From: Sorghum bicolor
Lineage: Eukaryota > Streptophyta > Magnoliopsida > Poales > Poaceae
Assembly: GCF_000003195.3 (NCBI RefSeq)
Contig: NC_012878.2
Span: 9,908,386 to 9,972,385, forward strand
Length of the DNA: 64,000 bases
Reading direction: 5' to 3'
The position numbers and the translations under genes were made by a program. Under the pieces are notes generated by a model, which ran no database searches, had not been told where the DNA came from, and saw only the letters and a list, made by a program, of their open reading frames with translations. Of this stretch, positions 22,652 to 32,449 are shown piece by piece (within the stretch, counting starts at the first letter, position 1; every line of letters starts with the position of its first letter).

Positions 22652-25600
22652 GGTGAACGCACCAAGGATGGCCCCTACCGCGAGCGTGAGCGAGATCGCT
22701 CCCCTCCGCGCCGCGTCTGGGGCCATGGCAACACATATGGCGGGCAACAACGGACTGCCGACGACGATACTCAGGCTCCGTTAAAGTTGCCTGCAGAGCT
22801 TCCTCAGGTGAGCACTTTGCAGGTCACTAAGGAGACAGACCTGCAGCGCCTCTTCAAAACTCAAGCATTCGCCATTCAGGATGCTGTGCAGCGCATCCCG
22901 GACTGGACTGCTGGCCATGGCAACAAGAAAATGGCATCATCCCTATGAGCGCTCATGCACGACTGGAAGGACCTTGATGTCGCCGAGGAGGCCTAGAGGG
23001 GGGGTGAATAGGCCTGCCAAAAAATTCTGCTCAAACTGAAATTAAAACTCAGGGCGGCACTGCCTCCCTTTGAGGGCGGCACTGCCTTCCTGCAACCGTG
23101 TGTCCAAATGAGCCCAAACTTGGTGAAGAAGTACTAGAGGTATCCAATGACAAATCTGCAAAGTTTCAACTCAAAACACTATCAGATTAGAGGGCGGCAC
23201 TGCCGGCCTGCGCAGGAGGAACTTAGTACAATTCAAAATCCAACCAAGGAAATTTAGATCAGGTAAATTTCCCAGCTTCCTGCAAGTATGTTAGTCACTG
23301 AATAGTAGTTATACGCAGCAGAACAAGTACCATCAAGTAGATCGGCCACAAACCTTACAAGCACCTCAACAACAATATAAACTTGCAAGAATGTAAAACA
23401 AGCACAATATGACACGGTGTTTATCCTGTGGTTCAGCTCGCCACCAAGGCTTGCCTAAGTCCACGTTGTTGAGGTATCCACAAAAGGATTGGCTCGCCAC
23501 CAAGGCTTGCCTTGCCCTCGTTCTCAAATCAAGAGAATGAACTCTTGAGATGAGGGGTGATTTCACTAGCTGCAAGAGAGTCTTACAAACTGTCCCGCTG
23601 CTCACCACAAGCACGGGAGCTCGCCGGACGACGCCTAGCCGTCTAGGAGGATTTACCTCCAAGAGTAACAAATGCACAACAAAGATCGACGAAGCTTAGC
23701 AAGTGCTCAAGGTTAGGATTGCTCTAATATGCTCTCTAACACTTAATCACACAGCCCCAACACTTAATTGTGCACTAAGCACTTCACTCCCACAAAGAGA
23801 GGGTTGGGGAGAGGCTTTGCAAAGGTTGAGAAAGTCTGAAGCATCAGCAGCACGACCAGAAGCAGTGAGATGGGTATATATACTCATTCCACTCAAACTA
23901 GCCGTTAGGATTCGAAAACTAGCCGTTGTGACTGTACAAGGGCGGCACTGCCGCCCATCAAGTGCGGCACTGCCGCCCATCAAGTGCGGCACTGCCGCCC
24001 TTGTAAAAACAGCACAGGTCACCTTACGGAAAAAAGTCATAACTTTTTACTCCGAACTCCGTTTGCAGTGATCTTGGACTTTTCGGAAAGCTTGTTTCAA
24101 GGGCTATCCAACCCTGTAGAGAACAAGCTTCAAGATCAACTAGTGCAGGTGCAGTGCTAAGTGTTTTCTCTCATGTTAGCACTTGGGTTCGGTTAGTTTG
24201 AGCACTTGAGACTTGTCTATCATTCGTATTGCATCCCCCTTGATAGTACGGCATACCTATACTCAAGAACAAAAGAATATAACCAATTTAACCACTTGAG
24301 TCTTCAATGTCTTCATATGCCATTTCTTCTCAATATTACTCCATAAAGGGTTGCAATCAACTTTGTCTCCTTTTCTTGAGCAAACACACCTTGAGCATGT
24401 GACTTGACCCATTTCAACACATATGAGTTCACCTCCATGGCTTCAAGTCACTTCTACTAAAGATTTGATTCTCAACACAATATGACTCCTCATAGCTTGA
24501 TTAGTTCCTCGACTCAATGCAAGTACTCTCTTCTTCACCTTAGCCATGGTACCTCGGTCCTTAAGCCGTCGCTTATCCCTTCACCTCCGCTTAGTCCCTC
24601 GAAGCCCTTTCCTTGCTATCTTCACCTTATCAAGCCATACTCAAGTCATATCACATTAAGTATCCATTGAATAATCATTTCTTCAATATTGTGATCCTTG
24701 CTTGAATATCTTCTAGATATAAATATTGAGATCAATCAAGCTTCAGTTTGACTCACATAGAGACATATATGGATCAGCATCAATATGATCAAGCCAATTC
24801 ACAGTTCCTTATATCCTCTCTATTTTGGCTTGACACTCAATACTCACTTCAATATTGATCTTCATACTTCTAGCTTGATCAAACCTAGTTCACTATCAAG
24901 CTTTTCTTGTTCATGAAAAGCAAGCCATTGTAGACACCAATCCAAGAACATCAACTCATGTCTCTTTTGCCATTTGTCAAATATGCTTGCTTTCTCATGA
25001 TGTTATGATATCCCACAGCATATAAGCCATTCCATAGATTTTATTTGCATTGTTGTCTTTTGCTTGACCTAGATTGTTTCCATAATCCTTTAATACAACA
25101 ATACACAATTTGGCCTTCATTTCAACACTATGTGGCATATCATCAAGTTTGCCTGCTTGTTGAGCCTTGAACATACTTGTTAATACACAATCCACAAGTA
25201 TGTGCAATAGACTCAATATCCTGTTCAACACTTAGCAAACTTATTAGACCTTTAATCATGTTGTCATTCAATTCACCAAAACCCACAAAGGGCTAGATGC
25301 ACTTTCAACGACTACATCGACAAAGCGTGTGCATTAGCGGAGGGGCTGGGGCTGCTGCCTCTGGCGACACAGGCGACGGTGAATGAAGCCTGGTCCAAGC
25401 GCCCGCCCCAAGCCATAGTTCCAGCACGCAGCGTCTTCGACCGCATCCTCAACGCGCTACCAGCTTCAACAACAATGGAAGACAAGTCCATAGCTGAGGT
25501 CGAAGAAGCCTTGGCGCGTATGGAGCTAGCTGCCAAGCTAGTTCCCACAGTCCAGGTTCCACAACCAACCTCCCCGGTGCATCTCTGCGACTCTGAGCAT

Positions 25601-26200
25601 CATGCAAATCTTGATTTCAATATGCAATCGAACTCTGCTGTGGTCATGTGTGGGCCGTGTGGTCCCAGAGAAGCCACTGTCTTGCATGACACTGTTGCCA
25701 ATGATATTGCTACACAGGCGTACGGTGGAGAACCAGCAAGTAGTCAGGAACTGGCCACCGGAGTCACAGGCCTCTTCAGTAAGCCGCTGGAGCCGGTGCT
25801 TCAGCAGCCTACGTGTGTAGTGACGCCTCCAGCTGCTCCGAATCCTCCAGCGGCTCTGTCGTGCCGAAACCGCCGCCAGCGCACCTTCGACATGTCATCG
25901 GTACACCGCAGCGCCCGCCTCGCAGCTGCCCGTCCTATGACCCAAATGCAACGTGCCCAACGCAATCTCTGCAGGAAACTTGGTTTCATACATGATGAGC
26001 TCGAACCTGTGGAAACCGCTTTGCAGGAGTACATTTCCATGTTCAAGGGGCCACTACCGCAGGACGTCATCGCCGCCATGACGGAGATATTCAACATCGG
26101 CACGGAGGATGCGCGTGAAGCTGAGGAGGCGCTGCTTCGCATGGTAGGCGAGGGGGTTGAAGAACTCCAGGATGCGGTCATGGCGATGGCTGCAGCATAA
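22652..26200 (+). pseudogene. LINE ORF1, C-terminal portion, interrupted
   Basis: ORF1 proteins of plant LINEs bind RNA as part of the retrotransposition particle. The 5' piece begins in a basic, arginine-rich stretch (RERERDRSPPRR) and ends in a premature TGA at about 22945. The frame resumes across X-C (ALMHDYIDK spans the restored junction) and continues to the TAA at 26198-26200. The C-terminal part includes RNRRQRTFDMSSVHRSARLA and MTQMQRAQRNLCRKLGFIHD, typical of grass LINE ORF1 tails as I recall them. The visible part is about 390 codons without the insertion. The N-terminus is missing. Confidence 0.7.
22964..25307 (-). mobile_element. Element X-C, 2.3 kb noncoding, inserted in LINE ORF1
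   Basis: It is flanked by ACGAC at 22959-22963 and 25308-25312. On the plus strand it starts TGGAAGGACCTTGATGTCGC and ends GATGCACTTTCA. The CTAGAGGGGGGGTGAATAGGC block near its left end is the reverse of the right-end block of X-A and X-B, so it lies in the opposite orientation. It holds six copies of GCGGCACTGCC, three of them in a 22-bp tandem array at 23940-24002. The small open frames have no recognisable domain. Confidence 0.7.
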
Positions 26201-26241
26201 GTGTCGCTGGGGACATCTATTTTGTGCTATTTGTTTCCTAT

Positions 26242-26943
26242 TGTTGGTGCAAAAGCTGGTCTGCAAACACAAAGGGCTAATACCCGATTCAAACGTTAAG
26301 GCGTGCCAGCCGATTTGACCTTACTATCGGCAAAGGTGGTAACTCGAATACTTTAGTCCTGACAACAGCGATGCGCCCGGATGTCACGGCTAAGAGGTAC
26401 TCACGCGGAACTTGAGAACGCGCCGAGCTTAAGTCGACGAATTCCTAAGAACTCGTAATGAAAAGGAAAAAAAGGTATGACGAAGTCGTCGAAAAAGTAG
26501 ATGTTGGAATATGAGTAAAAACGTGTGTTTGATTGATTGATTCTCATTACAAGGCCCTAGGGTCTATATTTATACCCTGCTCAAAAAGTTACAACCAGAC
26601 ACGACTAGAATTCGAATTCCAAATTACATAGAATCCGTATACAAAACGATTTAAATAACTAAGTAAAACATAAAGCTATCCCCCCGTGACAAATCGGAAC
26701 ATCTCCACAAACCAATCGGCAACTCCCGGACTCTCCCTCCGTATCATCAATAGACTCCCTTGTTATAATCATCGGCAGACTTCCTTGTCGTAGCCATCGG
26801 CACAGACAAATCATCATTTACAGACTTAGTCACGTTCAATCTCTCCTTCATCGGCAACCACCCTGTAGACAAAACACCGTCGTCCTATTCTGCCGGCCTG
26901 TACTCTACCAAACATGGACACATGCCCAAAAACGGTGTCAACA
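26242..26943 (-). repeat. 3' LTR of the gypsy element
   Basis: 702 bp, beginning TGTTGGTGCAAAAGC on the plus strand and ending GGTGTCAACA. It differs from the other LTR at 8 positions by direct comparison (6 transitions, 2 transversions). It contains 6 copies of the GCCGAT/ATCGGC word. Confidence 0.95.
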
Positions 26944-26955
26944 CATGCCCCCCAA
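26944..26955 (-). promoter_or_regulatory. Polypurine tract
   Basis: Directly inside the 3' LTR, the minus strand reads TTGGGGGGCATG and then TGTTGACACC. This is the usual position and form of the plus-strand DNA primer in plant gypsy elements. Confidence 0.8.
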
Positions 26956-27438
26956 TTTCAGAGTATAAGATCGTTAATGCTCTGAAATTCTCTGCAGTAA
27001 TGATGCCTTTTCCCGCAATTAATGCTCCTAACCTGGTAACCGACAACCTCAATCTGAACAACTCTGACCCTGTTCTTTTGTAAACCCCTTGAAATCCTCA
27101 ACTTCCTAAACGGATATTTCCTTTTTGGTTGCGTATCGGCAATATTACCGTTGCAAAGATTTGCCGATGGACTGACCAGGATGCTCGTACCTTATCTTCC
27201 CAAACGGCTATCTCCACTTTATTTGCCCATCGGCAATATAACCGTTACAAGACACCGCCGATGGACCGACCAGGAGATCTCGCACAGTGAAATATCTCTG
27301 AATAATGACCGCTTCCTGTCAAATCTCCTGCACAATCCCTTGATTACCATGCAAACAGTTACCATATCTACCTAAGCACCCTCGGATTTCTCGGATGCGG
27401 CAAAGAGATAAGTCAGATTTGCCCCTGCCCGTTTTATC

Positions 27439-27447
27439 CTATAAGTA
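27439..27447 (+). promoter_or_regulatory. TATA-like box of the antisense gene
   Basis: CTATAAGTA lies about 150 bp upstream of the ATG at 27599, in a pyrimidine-rich leader. The position is right for an independent promoter outside the LTR; promoter activity is inferred. Confidence 0.5.
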
Positions 27448-27598
27448 GTTCCTTCTCGGGTACTCCTTCTCCATCACATCATTCCACAACTCCAACCTCA
27501 CCTTCCCGGCGGCGGCGCTGTTCCAAAAGCTCCAAGATCTCCGACGAGGCTCCTTCTTCACCAACTCCAAAACTCTCAAGCTTCTCCTCCGTGGCAAA

Positions 27599-30500
27599 AT
27601 GGCCGTCAACTTCATCATCCCTGAGGTCAGTTCTTCGCACTATCCCTCGTACTTTTTCTCGCATCCCTGTTCATCCGCAGTCTTACTGAGCATTTTCTTT
27701 TCCCCCCTTTTTTTGTTTTTCTTTTCTATCTCCAAAACCACTAGGAATCAGCTAACAAAATTGTCATCCCCACCGATCAACCACACCTCCAATGCCTTGG
27801 CCCACTAGGGGATCTAGATCCAACCGATCTCATAAATGCAGAAACCAACAGAATCCCTTTTAGGGCAGAGGATTTTTCTTTGGATCTATGGAAGGATGCT
27901 TTTCGTTCCTGGCCCAGCCCTACTGTGGGATGGAAGGATTGGTTCCTGAGGGTCAGCAACTCCAATGAAGTTCAGTGGGGTGAGAGAAATCTAGCCCAAT
28001 GCATTAGGTTGTCCATTGCCGATATGCATAGGAACGAGTCACTGCTGATAGCTGCATCATACTTCTGGTCAGACACGCTCAACGCCTTTGTCTTTGGCCA
28101 TGGCCCTGCTTCCCCTACTCTTGCCGATGTGGCTATGCTCACCGGGTTAGATATTTCCTCTGCCGATAGCACCCACTTCTTTGATACTAAACCCAGCGCT
28201 AAGGTAGAAACCCGCGCCATCGGCGGCTGGTCAGGGTATATCCAGAAATACCGCAAAACAGGCCCTGTTAACGCAAAAGAGCAGACCTGTTTCTTGAACA
28301 TGTGGCTAGACAAATTCGTGTTCTGTGGTCGATCGGCAGGACCAACTTCTGTTTATCTAGCAGCAGCAGAAAATCTAGCCAACGGCGGCCGATTTCCTCT
28401 CGGCCGATACCTGCTTGGAGCAGCCTACCACCTCCTTCACCAAGTAACTAGGAAGCTCTTACTTGGTCAGTCTATCGGCAACTTGGGAGGCCCTTGGTGG
28501 TTCATTAACATGTGGCTCAATCTCCATCTACACAAGCGTCTGGAGTTTAATCTTTTCACTTAGCATTTTCCAAGAGACATAGCCGAGAACCATGTGCTGG
28601 GTGAAGAGGAATCGGCAACACGCCCTCCCTTAAACTTTGGTGAAGCCATCATAGTTTTGCCAGGTACAGGGGGTAATCCAGATCAGATCAGCCGATTCTT
28701 CCAATCCTTGTATGAAGGTTTGACCAGAGATGAACGAGCATGGTTTGCTTATGATGACCCAGACACCGTGTTCCCTCTGGTTTTCAACCCGTTCAACGAG
28801 GCTCTTGACAAGGACAACGAAGTAATGATGGCATTGGTGACCCCTAGAGCCATACCGGTGAATTTCTTTGGCAGTGGGAAAACATCTCTCCAGACTTATG
28901 AGTTCTATAATCCATCGGCACTAGCTCGCCAATTAGCTTTCGGCCAGCTGCCGATTGCACTCTGTTACGCCGATGTGATAAAGCCCAAGAAAACCATCAC
29001 CAGTCTTCTTGAATGGATTCGAGTAGCCCAGCTGCCATCAAGTGCCGATACCGATGTAGACCTATCAGAATGGGTCCCAGCCGCCTTTATCACTCAGGCA
29101 TATAAGCAGTGGTGGGCAGAATGGAAGGAGCATCTATTCTGCAAATCGGCCCTTACATACCGCGACATGATCGACCCCGAATACGAAGTTCCCAATGACG
29201 CCGTAAGTACTTTCAAACCGATGTTTCAATTCTTTCAATCTTATTTCCATCGGTAACTGACCCTTTGTGTGACTTTTCAGGTCGATGACACTCCTCCGTC
29301 GGTCAGCAGGAGTGGCAAGCCAATTGACTTGTTTGCATCAGGCCCAGTTTCCTCAATCGGCCACAAAGCTCCTACCCTGGCTGCTATCGTGCACCGGGGT
29401 ATACGCCTCAAGAAAGTCACCACTAGGAGAACTCAGACATCACCATCGGTAGCCGCTTCTGCTCTAGCGCAGGCTTTTAAGGTCACTGCTAAACCTTCTC
29501 ACCTATACCGATCTTACTCTGTCATCGGCTGTATTGGTACTGACAAATTCCTTTTTCTATAACAGCAAACCAGTGCATCGGCAAGAATCAAAAGCAAAGA
29601 CGCCGATGCCCCCCAGTCCAGCCAGCAGAAGAGAAAAGGCACCAAAGGTACCAGAGCGCAAACGAAGCGCCGGAAAGTGGCAACTCCTTCTCCTCCTCCG
29701 GTATCCCCTATTCTGGTGGAATCTTCTCCTTCTCCTCCAGAAACAGAGACTCGGCAAGTACCATCTCCTCCTCAACCGCAAGAAGTACCACAAGCGGAAG
29801 AACCCCAGCAAGAAGAACCTCAGCTAGAAGCACCCCAACCAGAAGACACACCGGTCGATGTGGGCGAACAAACTATCGACCCAGCAGGTTCAATCATATC
29901 ATCGGTAGTTTCTTCAATTCAGACAAGCATTGTCCCTCCTCAAGGTAACATATCTTTATAACATCATTGCCAATGAATTTGCTCCCTTTCAGCCTTATAA
30001 CCCGCTCTGTTAACTTTCAGTTGACGTAGTTCCATCGACAATTTTGACCGACCAACCCATGGCTCCATCGGCATCCTCAAGTCAAAGGCGAGAGATTGCC
30101 TTGAAGCAAGTAAGCCAGCCAGTCTTCCACCAGTATTATTTGCCAATGCTTTGATCATGGAATGACTCATTTTGTCTCGTTTTCTTTCCCAGGAACAAGA
30201 CTCCCCCGACAGCCTATTTTCCTTCGCCATTGATATCTCCGAAGAGAAGGTGAAGAGGCAAGTTCTTCCCGAGCAGTTGGGATTGTATCGGCGGAGATCA
30301 GGGTTAAGCTGGAAGAGCTATCGGCTATCCTTCATCAAGATACAGCTCAACTGGTCAATGACTCCGACCCGGCCAAGGTTCTGTTCAAGACCCTCAGAGG
30401 CCAGATTCCTGCCGATGCCGAAGAAACCCTTTTCCAGGCTGCGCATCTAGAAAGTCGCCAGCTGCAGTACCAGAGAGCCACTCGGCGCCTTGCCGATAGA

Positions 30501-30887
30501 GCTGCTCAGACTCAGCTCTCCGAGGAAATGATGAAAGAGAAACTCTTAGCCGATGAAAAGCACAAGAACATCGGCACCTTGAAATCCTCAGGCGATGCAT
30601 TGAAGCAGAAGATCTCCGACCTATCGGCAAAACGAGAAGCCCTATTGGCAGAACTCAAGCAAGTGGAGGATGCCCTATCCCAAGCCCAACAGGAAGAAAA
30701 TCAACTGCCGGAGACCATCAAACACCTCGAGCAAGAGTGAAACACCCATGGTCGCAAAGCACTGCAGCTGAAGAAGAAATTGAAGCCAATAGAAGGTTCC
30801 GCCGATGAAGATGCCAAAGAGATAGAAGCAGCCGACCAGATCCGCTTACGCGCTATATCAGCCATCCAAGCGCTACTAAGTATGTGA
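27599..30887 (+). pseudogene. Antisense, spliced plant mobile domain gene inside the gypsy element
   Basis: Six exons can be drawn with GT-AG introns that keep the frame: 27599-27625, 27745-29202, 29281-29481, 29566-29944, 30021-30109 and 30193-30887. The first 300 or so residues form a plant mobile domain (MAIN/MAIL1 type, once called aminotransferase-like), with ASYFWSDTLNAFVF and GHGPASPTLADVAMLTGL as hallmarks. After this come a basic stretch (KRKGTKGTRAQTKRRK, possible nuclear signal), a proline/glutamate-rich linker, and a C-terminal coiled coil (about 30290-30870). Lesions: TAG at 28561-28563, a probable one-base frameshift near 30245, and TGA at 30738-30740. It runs opposite to gag-pol and its stop (30885-30887) faces the integrase stop 156 bp away. 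In host relatives the domain acts in silencing and genome stability; the role in the element is unknown. Confidence 0.78.
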
Positions 30888-30948
30888 ACTCTTCATCGGC
30901 AACACACTTGCCTCTTCCCGCTCTTCGGCTTTCTTGATGTTCAGTCTA

Positions 30949-31032
30949 GCCGATAGGACTGTTATCGGCATCTTTTGAAACATTAAGTCCTGCTCCAAAC
31001 ATTTTAATCCAGCCGATAGGAGTGTTATCGAC
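30949..31032. repeat. Two copies of a GCCGATA dyad between the convergent genes
   Basis: GCCGATA-7 bp-TATCGGC at 30949-30969 is a perfect dyad. It recurs as GCCGATA-7 bp-TATCGAC at 31012-31032 with one mismatch and an almost identical spacer. The pair lies in the 156-bp gap between the antisense gene and the end of integrase. Confidence 0.85.
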
Positions 31033-31042
31033 ATTTAAACTT

Positions 31043-32440
31043 TTATGCATCGACCCATATGCTGGGGTAGTACTTCTTTAAATACTTGCCATTTAATGCT
31101 CTGGGAAATTCGATTCCTTCGAGAGTCTCTAAAATGTAGGCATTACCAGGAGCCGATCGATTTATCCGATAGGGACCTTCCCAATTTGGAGACCACTTGC
31201 CAAACTTTGAACTTTTAGTCCCGATCGGTAAGATTAACTTCCATACCAAATCTCCAACGGCAAATTCCTTAGTCTTTACCTTCTTATCATACCATCTGAC
31301 AACTCTTTTCTTATTCTCTTCTATATTCATCAAAGCCCTCAAACGATGCTCTGCCAGATCATCCAACTCGTCTGTCATCAAAGTAGCATAGTCATCGGCA
31401 GCCAATTGATCCTGAAAAGATAGTCGCCTTGATCCAGCCTTAACTTCCCAAGGCAATACCGCATCATGCCCATACACCAACTGATAAGGTGAAACCTTGG
31501 TCGATCCATGACAAGCCATTCGATAGGACCATAAAGCTTCATTTAACAACGTGTGCCACCTTCTAGGATTTTCTTTAATCTTCCGTTTAATAAGCTTAAT
31601 AATTCCTTTGTTAGACGCCTCGGCCTGCCCATTGGCTTGAGCATAGTAAGGAGAAGAATTCAATACTTTAATCCCCATACCGATTGCGAATTCATCAAAC
31701 TCCCCTGATGTAAACATATTACCTTGATCGGTAGTGATTGTCTGAGGAATCCCAAATCGGTAAATAATGTGCTCCTTAACAAAAACAATCATATTAGCCG
31801 AGGTGACTTTCTTCAAGTGAATAGCTTCAACCCATTTAGTGAAATAGTCGGTGGCAACTAGAATAAACTTATGCCCTTTACTGGATGGTGGATAAATCTG
31901 GCCGATCAAATCAATAGCCCATCCCCAGAACGGCCAAGGTTTGATAATAGGATTCATAGCCAATGCAGGTGCCCTTTGAATATTGCCAAACTTTTGACAT
32001 CCTTGACATCCTTTGAAATATTTGAAGCAATCTTCAAGTATGGTCGGCCAGTAATATCCATTCCTTCTAATCATCCACTTCATTTTGAAAGCCGACTGAT
32101 GCGCTCCACATACCCCCTCATGGATTTCTCCCATCAAACTTCTAGCTTCATCATCACCCAAGCATCGGAGGAGAATCCCAACAATAGTTCGGTAGTACAA
32201 TCCATCTTCGAGGAGCACATACTTGGTGGCTTGAAACCGAACTCGCCTTTCAACTTTCTTGGATGGATCTTTCAAATAATCAACAATTTCTTTTCTCCAA
32301 TCATCGGCACCAATTGCCGATATTGCATTAATCATGGGCTGATATCCCGAAGCATGCTGAGCCAACTGATTTGCCTCTTCATTATGTAATCGAGGAACAT
32401 ACTCTAAATGGAAATTCTTGAATTCCTTTAACAGTTGCAT
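31043..32440 (-). CDS. Gypsy integrase segment of pol
   Basis: 465 codons. The first 30 residues are the tail of the preceding RNase H-like region (LEYVPRLHNEEANQLAQHAS). Next come the HHCC zinc-binding module (HEGVCGAHQ ... CQGCQKFG, about residues 105-155) and the integrase core, with acidic residues in WAIDLIGQI, TTDQGNMF and QAEASNKG. A C-terminal chromatin- or DNA-binding tail follows (GDLVWK, WEGPYRI). It inserts the cDNA into host DNA, producing the 5-bp duplication. It is in the same frame as the RT segment and separated from it only by a TAA at 32450-32452. Confidence 0.9.
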   Translation of the reverse strand: MQLLKEFKNFHLEYVPRLHNEEANQLAQHASGYQPMINAISAIGADDWRKEIVDYLKDPSKKVERRVRFQATKYVLLEDGLYYRTIVGILLRCLGDDEARSLMGEIHEGVCGAHQSAFKMKWMIRRNGYYWPTILEDCFKYFKGCQGCQKFGNIQRAPALAMNPIIKPWPFWGWAIDLIGQIYPPSSKGHKFILVATDYFTKWVEAIHLKKVTSANMIVFVKEHIIYRFGIPQTITTDQGNMFTSGEFDEFAIGMGIKVLNSSPYYAQANGQAEASNKGIIKLIKRKIKENPRRWHTLLNEALWSYRMACHGSTKVSPYQLVYGHDAVLPWEVKAGSRRLSFQDQLAADDYATLMTDELDDLAEHRLRALMNIEENKKRVVRWYDKKVKTKEFAVGDLVWKLILPIGTKSSKFGKWSPNWEGPYRINRSAPGNAYILETLEGIEFPRALNGKYLKKYYPSIWVDA

Positions 32441-32449
32441 GCTCCTCTC

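Noticed and set aside
23939..24002. Possible CRISPR-like array of 22-bp repeats
   Set aside because: Units are directly tandem with only about 5 bp between them, in a plant transposable element; it is an ordinary minisatellite.
25379..26200. Independent host gene of 273 codons
   Set aside because: It continues LINE ORF1 across element X-C and ends just before the inter-ORF region; the partner ORF2 follows after the gypsy insertion.
29557..29811. Minus-strand 84-codon arginine-rich frame
   Set aside because: Antisense shadow of exon 4 of the mobile domain gene.
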